From contig NZ_CP012643.1 in assembly GCF_001310085.1 (NCBI RefSeq), positions 248,001 through 312,000 of the forward strand: a stretch of DNA of 64,000 nt. The letters run 5' to 3'. The notes below the pieces were generated by a model, which saw nothing but the letters and a program-made list of their open reading frames with translations, did no database searches and had not been told where the DNA came from. Origin of the DNA: Rufibacter tibetensis. Lineage in GTDB: Bacteria > Bacteroidota > Bacteroidia > Cytophagales > Hymenobacteraceae. Both the position numbers and the translations under genes were made by a program. Numbering within the stretch: the first letter of the stretch is position 1; each line of letters opens with the position of its first letter. Positions 9,687 to 20,381 of this stretch are shown here, piece after piece.

Positions 9687-9811
9687 ATTTATTGAGCAGT
9701 TAAATGAAACAGCTTAACTACCTTCAGTTTACTTCGAATCTTAGTCTCCTTATTTCTTCAGAAAGGAAATAGTAAATCGAGCTAATCCTGTCTTAACTGA
9801 AGCACCACCTT

Positions 9812-10225
9812 TTATTGATGAGTGGAATATTGCTCTGAGATGATGTTGAGGATATCAGAGGTCAAGGGCTTAGAGAAAAAGTCATTCACTTCTGACAAGT
9901 TCTTAGCATGCGTGATGTCGTTTTTGTCTACTGCAGAGGAAAGCACGAAGAGTAAACAGTTTTGGGTAAGTTCTACCGGCAACTTTCTGTACTCTTCAAT
10001 AAACTCCCAACCGTCCATACCAGGCATGTTGATGTCCAGAAAAATGATTTCAGGAAAATCATGCGGTTTCTCTTTAACAATGGTATTCAAGCATTCTAAT
10101 GCCTCTTCAGCCCATAAATAGCTATTCACATTTGCCGCAAACTGTTGGCTTCTGATCACACTCTCACACAGAAAATTGTGAATCTCATCATCATCAATTA
10201 AGAAGACTTTCTTATACTTCGTCAT
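9812..10225 (-). CDS. Single-domain response regulator (receiver only)
   Basis: This is a CheY-like receiver of about 137 residues. It has the acidic pocket IDDDE at residues 10-14, phospho-acceptor Asp64 in FLDINMPGMDG, the switch Ser in VLSSA and the conserved Lys in FSKPLTSD. I start it at ATG 10225 (MTKYKKVFLIDDD); the frame stays open to 10294, but the extra 23 residues look unstructured. No output domain and no kinase neighbour are visible, so the partner is unknown. It is a paralogue of the receiver at 3687-4079. Confidence 0.85.
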   Translation of the reverse strand: MTKYKKVFLIDDDEIHNFLCESVIRSQQFAANVNSYLWAEEALECLNTIVKEKPHDFPEIIFLDINMPGMDGWEFIEEYRKLPVELTQNCLLFVLSSAVDKNDITHAKNLSEVNDFFSKPLTSDILNIISEQYSTHQ

Positions 10226-11656
10226 TTTTTGCTGGTCCTTGATAAACTCTTTAACAATAGATCCCCGGCTTCTTTCCATTCTAAATATGTCCATTTGCCT
10301 TAAAATCTACCTGGTTGAAGTCCCCCTACACTACTAAAGTATTGTCCTTCTCATGAAGGAAACAACACTTACACAAAGCTAAAAACTTAGATAAGCTCTT
10401 TTAATTAATTATTACCCTAAGCCTTGCCTTAGCAGTATTAGTAGTCTTTAAAAATAACCTTACCAATTTGAACCTGCAAGTTACAACCTGAGGATTAGTA
10501 CTTAACAGTCTAAATATTCTTTTTCTGAATAAAAGCTCAATATTATTTTATATCCCTCCCAACTTCCTAATCACCGTATCACAACTCCAAGCTTACTCAA
10601 TAAACCTTATAGAATTACATGTACGCTGAAGGGTGAGTTATTCTGACTTGTTAGTGCAAGTCTAATAGATCGCTTCTAATACTTCAGTAAGCACTAATGA
10701 GGCCCTTTTCAATGATGAAATTCTTTCTCCTGACTTCTTGATTTATCTCTGTACAAAATGGAATATGTTAGTTTGTGCTGGAACTCTAACCCATTTTAGA
10801 TTGACTCCATCATTTCTTGCACCTTTAACTATGATATAAACTCGCAGTACTAATTGTGTTATTCACTTCTAAAAAGGCAATCAAGTACCTAATCTACTTT
10901 TAATACAAACCAAGGTAGCTTGCAAAGCATACCTAGCATTGTTCTTGAATCTCTACATAAATGTATAAACCTCAATTCTAAGTTCAAATACATTAGAGAT
11001 AGAGCTTCACTATGCTTTAACAACTAATGCTCCTTTCATTGCACCTTCCACTGTGCTTATCTTTTTTTCAATGAAATGCTGCTTACCAGCTCAACCTCTT
11101 ATCAGGAGTAGAATCCTTTTTTATTAGGTACAACAACACTTTTTTTCACCAACCAACTTCAATAACTCCCCCCGATTAAGTCAATTGTATAATTAAAGTT
11201 ATATTTATAATTAAAATTTAAACTTTAAACAACTTATATTTGTATTTAATATGTATATTATTTTACTTTACTAATGTATAACATAAACCTAAATAACTAT
11301 CTACAGGAGAGACTATGCGACTAAACGATATGCTATTGAATACTTTTTAACATTGAGGTATCTCCAATCCCTTCCCCCCTTTCGATCAACTCCCCCATAC
11401 CCAGTACCTTGTTTCTACTTTTTTTGAGAGCAGTAAATAACTTTTAATTATAACCAGTTCATTTTATCTATATAAAAATTCCTACATATATAATATTTTT
11501 TCAAAAATCCAAACACATACCGGTTTATGGTAATCTAAAATTTAGGAGTGACGTAAAAATCAAAAAAACAGAATTCTTTATTCAGTAGTCACTCTGAAAT
11601 TGGATAGTTCAACCAAAACCTATTATAGCCTTTGATACAACTTCTACTATAAATAA
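10226..11656. other. AT-rich non-coding stretch of about 1.4 kb
   Basis: I find no plausible gene on either strand. Base composition is far more AT-rich than the flanks: two 60-base lines starting at 11161 and 11221 have only 12 and 8 G+C by hand count. The decamer TATAATTAAA occurs twice in 11188-11220. It may be decayed sequence, a nucleoid-protein binding region, or the long control region of the downstream secreted protease. Confidence 0.5.
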
Positions 11657-14473
11657 ATGAAATACATATACTGCCTGTCTTACTTGGTTCTGTTCGTTTA
11701 CCTGAGCTTTTCTGTTTCCGTGGCAGAAGCTCAAAATGTACCTAAGACCGAACCATTTACTTTAGTCTTCAAGTTAAAATCTGCTTCTCCATCTGCTATG
11801 AGCAGAACTGCTGGTGTATCTGCTGTTCAAGAGGTTGTTCAGCGGGTAGCTCAGGAAAAAGCCGTACAAAAATTTCCTCAGGCTGTTTCTCTTTCTGGAG
11901 CTAAAACTTCAAAAAAGAATGCTGTAGATCTTTCTTTGATTTACCAGCTACGGTATAATCCCGGACAGCCTTTTGAACAGGTCAAAAAGAAATTATTGAG
12001 TACTGGATTAGTAGAATATGTAGAACCATTGTACTTGCATGAACCACTTACCCTTCCTTCAGATCCGCAGGCAGATTCTGTTTCAGGCAGTCAGAATTAC
12101 CTTAAGAAAATAGAAGCATACAGGGCCTGGAACATCACTCAGGGTGACACAAATGTGGTAATTGGCATATTAGATACAGGCGTAAAACTCACCCACGAAG
12201 ACCTTAAAAATAACCTGAAGTACAACTACGCAGATCCAATTGATGGAATAGATAATGACAGAGACGGTTTTGTAGACAATTTCAGAGGCTGGGACCTGGC
12301 AGACAATGACAATGACCCAACGGCAGATGCAAACGGCCACGGGACCATGGTAACGGGAGTAGCCTCGGCTCAACCCAATAATGGTGTTGGCATGACCGGG
12401 GTAGGCTTCAATTGTAAATTTTTACCCATTAAGATCTATGCTTCTACCCCCAAGGGATCTTTCAAAGGATATGAAGCCATTGTTTATGCCGCTGACCATG
12501 GGTGCAAAGTCATTAATCTCTCATGGGGTGCGGCAAGCTTTTCCTCTGCCTATGAACAAGACATTATCAACTACGCAACCATCAATAAAGATGTGGTGAT
12601 TGTAGCGGCAGCGGGCAATACTAATGATGAGTTAGACTTCTACCCTGCCTCCTACCAAAACGTTCTTTCTGTTGCCGCCTTAGACAAAGGAGATGTCAAA
12701 GGACAATCGAATACTTACAGTTATAATATAGACTTAGGTGCTCAGGGAGTAGATGTGTTTACGACCAATAACGCAGGAGATACAAGATACGGCAGTGGGT
12801 CTGGTTCTTCTTTGTCTTCTCCAATGGTTGCAGGGGCAGCCGCGTTAATCCGGAGTTACTTTCCTTCTTTAACTGCCTCTCAGGTAATGGAGCTTTTGAG
12901 GGCTACTGCTGATGATATTTACTCTTTAGCAGGTAATACCGCCTATCTTGAAAAACTGGGAAAAGGAAGGCTGAACATTTTCCGGGCATTATCAGAAAAG
13001 AACACCATTTCTGTACGAATGACCTCCTGGAACATAGTAGGCACAAACGCCCTAACGCCTGGGGCCGAATTCAAAGTAGCAGGTAATTTCACTAATTACT
13101 TAAGCCCTGTTGCTGGATTACAAGTGAATGTTACCTCCTCCAGTCCCTACGTACAGGTGGTAAAGGGAAGTGTTTCTTTAGGCTCTTTTGCAACCTTAGG
13201 AACAGCAGACAATCAGACAAACCCATTTACCTTAAAAATTGCGGAAAATGTACCTGCCAACACCCCGGTAACCATCCGGTTTGGGTACACCAATGGCACT
13301 TACTCAGACTTTCAGTACATTAAACTGGTTCTTAACCCAGACTTCCAGACCACCGACGTAAACAATGTGGTAGCCTCCATCATGAGCAATGGCAACATCG
13401 GGTACAACGGTTTAAAGTATACACAGGGCAAAGGAGTTACCTACAAAGGAAGTGATCCATTGCTTCCTGAAGGCGGCTTACTGATTGGGTATTCTCCTAC
13501 CCACGTTTCTGACAATATAAGGAATGAGAAGGGCACCACCGACCAGGACTTCTACGCTGTCACCTACTTGCAGCGGAAACCCAACTCTCCCAATGCAGAC
13601 TTTTTCGGGAGCAATGTGATGGAAGACTCCCTTACAGCCACCAAAACTAAAAGCCTCAGAATCCAACAAAATGTGTACGCCTGGTCTGATGCTCCTAACC
13701 AAGACTATGTGGTATTAGAATACGTGTTAACCAACCGTTCAACCGAGACAATCACAGACGCCTTCGCCGGAATGTTTGTAGATTGGGATATCAAGTCTGC
13801 CTCTAAAAACATGGCAGAGTGGAATGACAAACTTCATTTAGGCATTACCAGACACCGAACAGACAGTTCCATTTGGGCAGGTATTCAATTACTTTCAAAA
13901 GGTGCTCCCGGATTTTTCGCCCTTGACAATACGGCGGCAAATGGTATTAACCTTTCAGATGGCTTTTCTACTCAGGAGAAATACCTGGCTCTCTCTGGTG
14001 GAGTGCAAAGAGAACGCGCTGGCTTTGAAGAAGGAAAAGACGTATACTTCGTCATCTCTTCCAAAATCAAATCTTTGGCCCCTTCACAGGCAGACACAGT
14101 GGCCTTCGCCATTGTGGCGGGCGGCTCAAGAGAGGAAATCAACAGACACGCCACTGCGGCGCTTCAGAAATATAACCAGATTACTGCAACTAAAACAGTT
14201 ACTTCCAGCCCTACTGGTATAGCATCAAAAGCAATTTCACTGTTCCCCAACCCATCGCAGGGCCGTTTTACCGTAAGCTTGCCTACCGCTTTACAGCAAA
14301 CCTCTGTTGAAGTACAACTCCTTGACAGTAGAGGGCAGATAACTCCGCAGGGAAGCTTCCAGAAGAAGAGCCAGCTTGATTTTGACTTTACTAACCTTTC
14401 AGCGGGCATGTACTACCTGCGGTTTATTTCTTCGGCTGGCGTAATGACTCAGAAATTCATGATTTCTAAATAG
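11657..14473 (+). CDS. Secreted subtilisin-like serine protease with T9SS sorting domain
   Basis: This S8 peptidase has 938 residues. A signal peptide (cleavage near VAEAQ, residue 26) is followed by an inhibitor-like prodomain to about residue 150. The catalytic domain carries Asp173 (ILDTGV), His228 (NGHGT), oxyanion Asn321 (AAAGN) and Ser385 (GSSLSSPMVAG). A beta-rich region of unknown family spans about 455-840. The C-terminus has a type A sorting domain starting FPNPSQGRF and ending QKFMISK, which sends proteins through the type IX secretion system to the surface or medium. It stands alone behind a long AT-rich region and is closed by a strong palindromic terminator. Confidence 0.93.
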   Translation: MKYIYCLSYLVLFVYLSFSVSVAEAQNVPKTEPFTLVFKLKSASPSAMSRTAGVSAVQEVVQRVAQEKAVQKFPQAVSLSGAKTSKKNAVDLSLIYQLRYNPGQPFEQVKKKLLSTGLVEYVEPLYLHEPLTLPSDPQADSVSGSQNYLKKIEAYRAWNITQGDTNVVIGILDTGVKLTHEDLKNNLKYNYADPIDGIDNDRDGFVDNFRGWDLADNDNDPTADANGHGTMVTGVASAQPNNGVGMTGVGFNCKFLPIKIYASTPKGSFKGYEAIVYAADHGCKVINLSWGAASFSSAYEQDIINYATINKDVVIVAAAGNTNDELDFYPASYQNVLSVAALDKGDVKGQSNTYSYNIDLGAQGVDVFTTNNAGDTRYGSGSGSSLSSPMVAGAAALIRSYFPSLTASQVMELLRATADDIYSLAGNTAYLEKLGKGRLNIFRALSEKNTISVRMTSWNIVGTNALTPGAEFKVAGNFTNYLSPVAGLQVNVTSSSPYVQVVKGSVSLGSFATLGTADNQTNPFTLKIAENVPANTPVTIRFGYTNGTYSDFQYIKLVLNPDFQTTDVNNVVASIMSNGNIGYNGLKYTQGKGVTYKGSDPLLPEGGLLIGYSPTHVSDNIRNEKGTTDQDFYAVTYLQRKPNSPNADFFGSNVMEDSLTATKTKSLRIQQNVYAWSDAPNQDYVVLEYVLTNRSTETITDAFAGMFVDWDIKSASKNMAEWNDKLHLGITRHRTDSSIWAGIQLLSKGAPGFFALDNTAANGINLSDGFSTQEKYLALSGGVQRERAGFEEGKDVYFVISSKIKSLAPSQADTVAFAIVAGGSREEINRHATAALQKYNQITATKTVTSSPTGIASKAISLFPNPSQGRFTVSLPTALQQTSVEVQLLDSRGQITPQGSFQKKSQLDFDFTNLSAGMYYLRFISSAGVMTQKFMISK

Positions 14474-14516
14474 GCGCTTTTAAGCCCATTTTCTAAAAAG
14501 GAAGCATAAAACAACA

Positions 14517-14571
14517 AATACATAAAACAGAAAAGGCGGCTCAATGAGCCGCCTTTTCTGTTTTATGTATT
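14517..14571. terminator. Perfect 55-base palindrome, bidirectional terminator
   Basis: Arms of 27 bases pair without a mismatch around a single central base. The core is GGCGGCTCA/TGAGCCGCC, flanked by A-rich and T-rich tracts, so each strand reads as a GC stem followed by T-rich sequence. It lies between the convergent protease and aconitase genes. Confidence 0.85.
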
Positions 14572-14582
14572 CAACTTGCCGG

Positions 14583-16862
14583 TTAGGCTTGTTGTTGCTG
14601 TTGCAAACGGATCAAGTTAAGGGCTGAACCAGCTTTGAACCATTCAATCTGACCTTGGTTGTAAGTATGGTTTGCCTCAAAGGTGTAAGTTGAACCATCT
14701 TTGTGCGTCAGTCTTACCTGCAACGGAACACCCGGAGTGAAAGAAGTCAAGCCTAACACGTCAATTACGTCAGCCTCTTCAATACGGTCGTAATCTTCCT
14801 TATTCGCGAAAGTAAGGGCCAGCATACCTTGTTTCTTCAGGTTGGTTTCGTGGATACGGGCGAACGATTTCACCAATACCACTTTCACACCCAAGTGACG
14901 AGGTTCCATGGCAGCGTGCTCACGAGAAGAACCTTCACCGTAGTTTTCATCACCTACTACAACTGTTCCAACACCAGCGGCTTTGTACGTACGGGCTACT
15001 TTAGGAACTTCGTCATAGCCTTCGCCTTGCACCATCAGGTTCTTCACGCTGTTGGCTTCGCCATTGAAAGCATTGATCGCACCAATCAACATGTTGTTGG
15101 AGATGTTATCCAAGTGACCGCGGTACTTCAACCAAGGACCAGCCATAGAGATGTGGTCAGTAGTACATTTCCCCTGGGCTTTGATCAACAGTCTCAGGCC
15201 GGTCAGATCTTGACCACTCCAAGGCTGGAATGGATCTAACAATTGAAGACGATCAGAGGTAGGATCAACTACCACTTCTACCTTGCTTGGATCTGCAGCC
15301 GGAGCTACGTAGCCTGCATCTTCTACGGCGAAACCATTTACCGGGAACTGGATACCAGTTGGCTCATCCAATTTCACTTGCTCACCGTTTTTGTTTGTCA
15401 ATGTATCGGTAAGCGGATTGAAGGTAAGATCACCCGCAATAGCAAAAGCAGTCACGATTTCCGGAGAGGCCACAAACGCGTGGGTGTTCGGGTTACCATC
15501 GTTCCGCTTCGCGAAGTTACGGTTGAAGGAAGTGATGATGGAGTTCTTGCGCTTTGGATCATCCGTATGACGTGCCCACTGCCCGATGCACGGACCACAA
15601 GCATTCGCCAATACAACGCCACCTATCTCAGAGAAAGTACCTAAGATACCATCGCGCTCAGCGGTGTAACGCACCACCTCAGAACCTGGGGTAATGGTGT
15701 ATTCAGCATTTGCCACTAAGCCTTTATCAACGGCTTGTCTAGCCACTGAAGCAGCACGGGTAAGGTCTTCATAAGAAGAGTTGGTACAAGACCCAATCAA
15801 ACCTACTTCCAGTTTAGCTGGCCAGTTGTGCTCACGCACAGCAGCGGCAAATTGGGAGATTGGCCAGGCAGCATCTGGAGTGAACGGTCCGTTCACGTGT
15901 GGCTCCAATTCGTCCAAGTTGATTTCAATCAGTTGGTCGTAGAAAGCGGCTGGGTTAGCATACACTTCTTCATCGGCACGCAGGTGTTCTGCTACCTGGC
16001 TGGCCAGTTCAGCAATCTCACCGCGCTCAGTTCCTCTCAGGTAATCGGCCATTGACTCATCATAGGCAAAAACCGAAGTCGTGGCTCCAATCTCGGCACC
16101 CATGTTACAGATGGTAGATTTACCAGAGCAGGAAATGTTAGCAGCTCCTTCACCAAAGTATTCCACAATGGCACCAGTACCACCTTTTACGGTTAAGATA
16201 CCTGCCACTTTCAGGATGATGTCTTTAGGAGCAGTCCAGCCGTTTAATTTACCGGTTAGTTTCACGCCAATTACGCGTGGGAATTTCAACTCCCAAGCCA
16301 TACCGGCCATTACGTCTACAGCATCTGCACCACCAACACCAATAGCGATCATACCTAAACCACCCGCGTTTGGCGTGTGGGAGTCAGTACCAATCATCAT
16401 TCCGCCTGGGAAGGCGTAGTTCTCAAATACCACGGTGTGGATAATACCCGCACCTGGCTTCCAGAACCCGATACCATATTTATTAGAGACAGAGGCTAAG
16501 AAATCATATACCTCTTTGTTTTCTGAGTAGGCTTCAGCCAAATCCTGGTCAGCACCAACACGGGCTTGGATCAAGTGGTCACAGTGTACCGAAGAAGGAA
16601 CCGCCACAGTAGGACGACCCGCTTGCATGAACTGGAGCAAAGCCATCTGAGCCGTGGCATCCTGCATGGCAACGCGGTCTGGCGCGAAGTCCACGTAAGA
16701 TTTACCCCGCTCATACGCCTCCGTAGCGGAACCATTATATAAGTGGGCGTAAAGAATTTTCTCAGTCTGAGTTAAAGGCCGGCCTACTGCCGTACGTGCC
16801 GCAGAAATCCGGTCGCCCAGATTCGCGTACACTGCCTTGATCATGTCTACATCAAATGCCAT
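14583..16862 (-). CDS. acn: Aconitate hydratase (mitochondrial type)
   Basis: The enzyme interconverts citrate and isocitrate in the TCA cycle using a [4Fe-4S] cluster. The protein has 759 residues, the length usual for the mitochondrial-type family found in Bacteroidota. Cluster ligands are visible as Cys359 (GSCTNSS) and Cys422/Cys425 (ACGPCIGQW). Conserved blocks include VPSSVHCDH (88-96) and [11 protein letters not shown] (158-168) in the N-terminal half, and [10 protein letters not shown] in the swivelling C-terminal domain. The single gene is convergent with the protease gene and is divergent from the TlpA-like gene. Assignment is firm. Confidence 0.96.
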   Translation of the reverse strand: MAFDVDMIKAVYANLGDRISAARTAVGRPLTQTEKILYAHLYNGSATEAYERGKSYVDFAPDRVAMQDATAQMALLQFMQAGRPTVAVPSSVHCDHLIQARVGADQDLAEAYSENKEVYDFLASVSNKYGIGFWKPGAGIIHTVVFENYAFPGGMMIGTDSHTPNAGGLGMIAIGVGGADAVDVMAGMAWELKFPRVIGVKLTGKLNGWTAPKDIILKVAGILTVKGGTGAIVEYFGEGAANISCSGKSTICNMGAEIGATTSVFAYDESMADYLRGTERGEIAELASQVAEHLRADEEVYANPAAFYDQLIEINLDELEPHVNGPFTPDAAWPISQFAAAVREHNWPAKLEVGLIGSCTNSSYEDLTRAASVARQAVDKGLVANAEYTITPGSEVVRYTAERDGILGTFSEIGGVVLANACGPCIGQWARHTDDPKRKNSIITSFNRNFAKRNDGNPNTHAFVASPEIVTAFAIAGDLTFNPLTDTLTNKNGEQVKLDEPTGIQFPVNGFAVEDAGYVAPAADPSKVEVVVDPTSDRLQLLDPFQPWSGQDLTGLRLLIKAQGKCTTDHISMAGPWLKYRGHLDNISNNMLIGAINAFNGEANSVKNLMVQGEGYDEVPKVARTYKAAGVGTVVVGDENYGEGSSREHAAMEPRHLGVKVVLVKSFARIHETNLKKQGMLALTFANKEDYDRIEEADVIDVLGLTSFTPGVPLQVRLTHKDGSTYTFEANHTYNQGQIEWFKAGSALNLIRLQQQQQA

Positions 16863-17015
16863 AGATCTGCTTTGTATTATTTAAGTTCAATGCTACTAAC
16901 GTCGCGCACAAATGTCGCAAACAGAACACTTTTACACAAGTATTAAAAAACCACCTTTATAAAGCTTTTTAGAGCCGTATGAGGCAAATTCAAGAGCACA
17001 CCTTACTTTTGTTGA

Positions 17016-18269
17016 ATGAACAAGATTAAATTTTTCAAATATTCTATATTCACCTTGGTGTCAGCGGCTCTGAGCCTGCCAGCCTGTACCTCTTCGTCTA
17101 CTACAGAACCCGAATTGGCAACTGGTTCCTGGCGTGGTATCATTCAGGTAAGTAACCAGGATATGCCCTTCAACTTCACGGTTTCTGAAGAAGGCGGAAA
17201 AAAGGTGGCTTATCTGATTAACGCAGATGAGAAAATTTTGATTGATGAAATTTCAACTTCAGAGGATAGCGTACGGTTGCAGATGCACATCTTTGACGCC
17301 GCTCTTATTGCCAAAATAGACGGAAACAAACTTTCGGGCCGGTGGGAGCGGAAAGACCAGGCCACGCCTTACAGTTTGCCGTTCTCAGCTGAGCATGAGA
17401 AAACAACCCGTTTTTCTGAAAACCCAGCCAAACCAACCCTTGACATTTCTGGCAAATGGGAAGTGCAGTTCACCAAGGAGGATGGGAAAACTTACCCTGC
17501 CATAGGAGAATTCGTGCAGAAAGGGAATGCCTTAACCGGTACCTTCCTTACAAATACTGGTGACTACCGCTATTTACAGGGCGAGGTAGACGGAAACAAA
17601 TTGAAGCTTTCTGCCTTTGACGGCGCCCACGCTTACCTGTTCAATGCCTCAGGCCAACCTAACGGCACCTTAGCCGGAGACTTCTACGCAGGCCAATCCA
17701 GCCATGAAACCTGGACCGCCAAACGCAACCCCAACTTTAAACTAGCTTCTGCTGAAAAGTTGACCTACCTGAAGCCAGGATATGACCGCTTAGACTTTTC
17801 CTTCCCAGACCTGAATGGGAAAAAGGTTTCCCTTACAGATCCGCAGTTTAAAGGGAAAGTGGTGGTGGCCCAGATTTTTGGTTCCTGGTGCCCAAACTGC
17901 ATGGATGAAACTAAGTTTTTAGCTCCCTGGTACGAGAAAAACAAAAACCGCGGTGTAGAAGTAGTAGGCATTGGCTACGAGGTAAGCCCAGATTTTGACA
18001 AAGCAAAAGTACGGGTAGAGAAAATGCGAGAACGCCTTAACGTGCCTTACACCTTATTGATTGGCGGCACCAAAGACAAAGAGCTGGTGGCTAAATCACT
18101 GCCAGCCCTGAACCACGTACTCTCCTTTCCTACCACCATCTTTATTGACAAGCAAGGTAAAGTTAGGAAGATCCATACGGGCTTCTCTGGTCCCGGCACT
18201 GGCAAGTATTATGAAGAGTTTGTGCAAGAGTTTAACAAAACCATTGATGAACTAGTAGCGGAGAAGTAA
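17016..18269 (+). CDS. TlpA-like thioredoxin-fold lipoprotein
   Basis: This 417-residue envelope protein has a lipobox LPAC near residue 24, so it should be lipid-anchored and face the periplasm. Residues 35-230 form a beta-rich region with two lipocalin-like repeats (GSWRGIIQ and SGKWEVQF). The C-terminal third is a TlpA/AhpC-type thioredoxin domain with the redox pair Cys292/Cys295 in GSWCPNC and the cis-proline segment FPTTIFID. Such proteins reduce disulfides in the periplasm; the substrate is unknown. A TACTTTTG box at 17004-17011 lies only five bases before the start codon. Confidence 0.88.
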   Translation: MNKIKFFKYSIFTLVSAALSLPACTSSSTTEPELATGSWRGIIQVSNQDMPFNFTVSEEGGKKVAYLINADEKILIDEISTSEDSVRLQMHIFDAALIAKIDGNKLSGRWERKDQATPYSLPFSAEHEKTTRFSENPAKPTLDISGKWEVQFTKEDGKTYPAIGEFVQKGNALTGTFLTNTGDYRYLQGEVDGNKLKLSAFDGAHAYLFNASGQPNGTLAGDFYAGQSSHETWTAKRNPNFKLASAEKLTYLKPGYDRLDFSFPDLNGKKVSLTDPQFKGKVVVAQIFGSWCPNCMDETKFLAPWYEKNKNRGVEVVGIGYEVSPDFDKAKVRVEKMRERLNVPYTLLIGGTKDKELVAKSLPALNHVLSFPTTIFIDKQGKVRKIHTGFSGPGTGKYYEEFVQEFNKTIDELVAEK

Positions 18270-18286
18270 ATCTACTGGTTAACTAG

Positions 18287-18330
18287 AAACAAGAGCGGGT
18301 CAATCTTATTAGATTGACCCGCTCTTGTTT
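18287..18330. terminator. 20-bp hairpin, bidirectional terminator
   Basis: The arms AAACAAGAGCGGGTCAATCT and AGATTGACCCGCTCTTGTTT are perfect complements around a TATT loop. It is A-rich on one side and T-rich on the other, between the convergent TlpA-like and polyprenyl synthase genes. Confidence 0.85.
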
Positions 18331-18440
18331 TGAACCTATTTTGTAGAAAACACCAGTTTATTGACGTCCATAAACTGGCTTTTAGATATTAAGTAAGGAT
18401 TAGTGGCTTCCTCAAGAAAGAAGCTCAAAAACAGAAATTT

Positions 18441-19418
18441 CTATTTCTCCCGCTCTATGGTATAGCGGATTAATTGCTCCAGAGAGTCACGAGAGGCAGA
18501 AGCAGGAAAGGTGTGAAGCAATTGCAGGGCATCTGCGTGGAGGTTGTTCATGCAATGAATAGAATACTCTAAACCGCCAGACTTTTTCACGAAGTCAATG
18601 ACAGCATTTATTCTATCGGCTTTGCCGTTGTTGTTTTTAACGTTGTAGATGACCCGGCGCTTGGTAAGCCAATCGGCTTGCTGCAGGGCGTAGATGAGGG
18701 GCAGGGTCATCTTCTTTTCTTTGATGTCAATGCCTACGGGTTTGCCAATCTCAGCGGTGCCGTAATCAAACAAATCGTCTTTGATCTGAAAAGCCAAGCC
18801 TACTTTTTCCCCAAAGAGGCGGGCTCGCTCTACGGTCTCCACATCTGCCCCAACTGAGGACACACCAACAGCGCAGCAGGAAGCAATCAAAGAAGCAGTT
18901 TTCTGCCTGATGATGTCAAAGTACACCTCTTCGGTAATGTCCAGGCGGCGGGCTTTCTCCATCTGTAGTAATTCGCCCTCGCTCATCTCGCGCACGGCAT
19001 TACTCACAATTTTGAGCAGCCCAAAATCATCGTTGTTCAGGGAGAGCAGGAGACCTTTGGAGAGAAGATAATCGCCAACTAGCACCGCTATTTTGTTTTT
19101 CCAGAGGGCATTTACAGAGAAGAATCCGCGGCGGTAGTTGGAGTCGTCTACCACGTCATCGTGCACCAGGGTGGCGGTATGAAGCAGCTCTATGAGTGCC
19201 GCGCCGCGATAGGTGGCGTCCGGAATCTGCTCCTGGATGAGCTTGGCCATGAAGAAAACGAACATGGGCCGCATCTGCTTGCCCTTGCGTTTAACAATGT
19301 AGCTCATGATCTTATCCAGTAGCAAAACGTTTGATTGCATAGACTGGCGGAATTTCTTTTCGAACTCCTGCATCTCAACTGCAATCGGGGCCTGTATCTG
19401 GTCTAAGGGGCTGCTCAT
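18441..19418 (-). CDS. Trans-polyprenyl diphosphate synthase
   Basis: The enzyme adds isopentenyl units to build an all-trans polyprenyl diphosphate, probably the side chain of menaquinone. The protein has 325 residues. The first Asp-rich motif is DDVVDD at residues 87-92, followed by the usual basic YRRG; the second is DDLFD at 214-218. Small residues before the first motif (HTATLVHDD) fit long-chain synthases of the IspB/HepT type rather than geranylgeranyl or farnesyl synthases, but chain length is not proven. It has its own promoter at 19429-19460. Confidence 0.92.
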   Translation of the reverse strand: MSSPLDQIQAPIAVEMQEFEKKFRQSMQSNVLLLDKIMSYIVKRKGKQMRPMFVFFMAKLIQEQIPDATYRGAALIELLHTATLVHDDVVDDSNYRRGFFSVNALWKNKIAVLVGDYLLSKGLLLSLNNDDFGLLKIVSNAVREMSEGELLQMEKARRLDITEEVYFDIIRQKTASLIASCCAVGVSSVGADVETVERARLFGEKVGLAFQIKDDLFDYGTAEIGKPVGIDIKEKKMTLPLIYALQQADWLTKRRVIYNVKNNNGKADRINAVIDFVKKSGGLEYSIHCMNNLHADALQLLHTFPASASRDSLEQLIRYTIEREK

Positions 19419-19428
19419 CTCTTGGGCG

Positions 19429-19460
19429 CAATATTACGAGGCTGCGCCCTCAGAAGCAAA
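19429..19460 (-). promoter_or_regulatory. Promoter of the polyprenyl synthase gene
   Basis: On the minus strand TTTG (19457-19460) is followed by a 20-base spacer and TAATATTG (19429-19436). This is the Bacteroidota -33/-7 pair with one mismatch in the -7 box. The transcript would start within a few bases of the start codon, giving a very short leader. Confidence 0.5.
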
Positions 19461-19523
19461 CGCGGGGTTTGTATTTGCCATTATTCAGGCATTACTTCCT
19501 TTCTTTTTAAGATATTTGCAGTT

Positions 19524-20381
19524 ATGATTCAACGTGCCGACTTTCTCCTTTCCTCCCCTCATGGGCGTGACTTCGCGGTAGACGCCAGATGGCTTGCTGA
19601 TGGGCAGGCAAAACCCGTGGTAGTTTTTGTGCATGGCTTCAAAGGATTCAAAGATTGGGGACATTTCAACCTGCTGGCAGATTACTTTGCCCATCATGGT
19701 TTTGTATTCGTGAAGCTGAACCTCTCACACAACGGGGTGGAACCAGACGGCAATGACTTGACCAACATGGAGGCTTTTGGGAACAACAACTTCTGCATTG
19801 AATTAGATGACGTGGGAACGCTGCTGGACCACCTCAAAAACAATCCTGCAGAAATACCAGCCCAAGAACTAAACTCAGATTACATATTTCTGGTTGGGCA
19901 CAGCCGCGGGGGCGGATTGGTGTTGTTAAAGGCTGCTGAGGCTGCGCATGTGACCGGAATAGCCACCTGGTCAGCCATCAGTGACATAGACCAGCGCTGG
20001 TCACCTGAGGTAATGGAAAAGTGGAAGCAAGATGGGGTTCAGTACATCGCCAACGCACGTACCGGGCAGCAGATGCCCTTGTATTACCAGTTATTAGAGA
20101 ATTTTCACGCCAATCTAAAGCGGCTAGACATTCCTAAAGCCATAGAGAAACTTCAGATTCCATTGCTCATCTTACACGGAGAGCAAGACGAAACCTTGCC
20201 TGTTCAGATGGCCCATTCCCTGCATGCCCTCAACCCCTATGCAGAGTTGTTTCTCCTCCCCGAAGGGGATCACTCCTTTGGAGGCCGCCACCCGTATGAC
20301 CAGCCACACCTCCCAGATTTGGCCAAGGCTGCAGCAGATAAAACCATTCAATTCTTCCTGGAAGCCCTGGAGCGCCTGTAA
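19524..20381 (+). CDS. Alpha/beta hydrolase, serine hydrolase of unknown substrate
   Basis: This 285-residue cytoplasmic hydrolase of the alpha/beta fold has no signal peptide. The oxyanion strand VVVFVHGFKGF is near residue 32, the nucleophile Ser127 sits in GHSRGGG, a late acidic residue in HGEQDETLP and the His in GDHSF. This arrangement fits esterases or peptidase-like S9/S15 relatives, but the substrate is not predictable. I start at ATG 19524; the frame is open further upstream to 19422, but that part crosses the divergent promoter. Its stop codon overlaps the folK start (TAATG), so the two are translationally coupled. Confidence 0.85.
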   Translation: MIQRADFLLSSPHGRDFAVDARWLADGQAKPVVVFVHGFKGFKDWGHFNLLADYFAHHGFVFVKLNLSHNGVEPDGNDLTNMEAFGNNNFCIELDDVGTLLDHLKNNPAEIPAQELNSDYIFLVGHSRGGGLVLLKAAEAAHVTGIATWSAISDIDQRWSPEVMEKWKQDGVQYIANARTGQQMPLYYQLLENFHANLKRLDIPKAIEKLQIPLLILHGEQDETLPVQMAHSLHALNPYAELFLLPEGDHSFGGRHPYDQPHLPDLAKAAADKTIQFFLEALERL

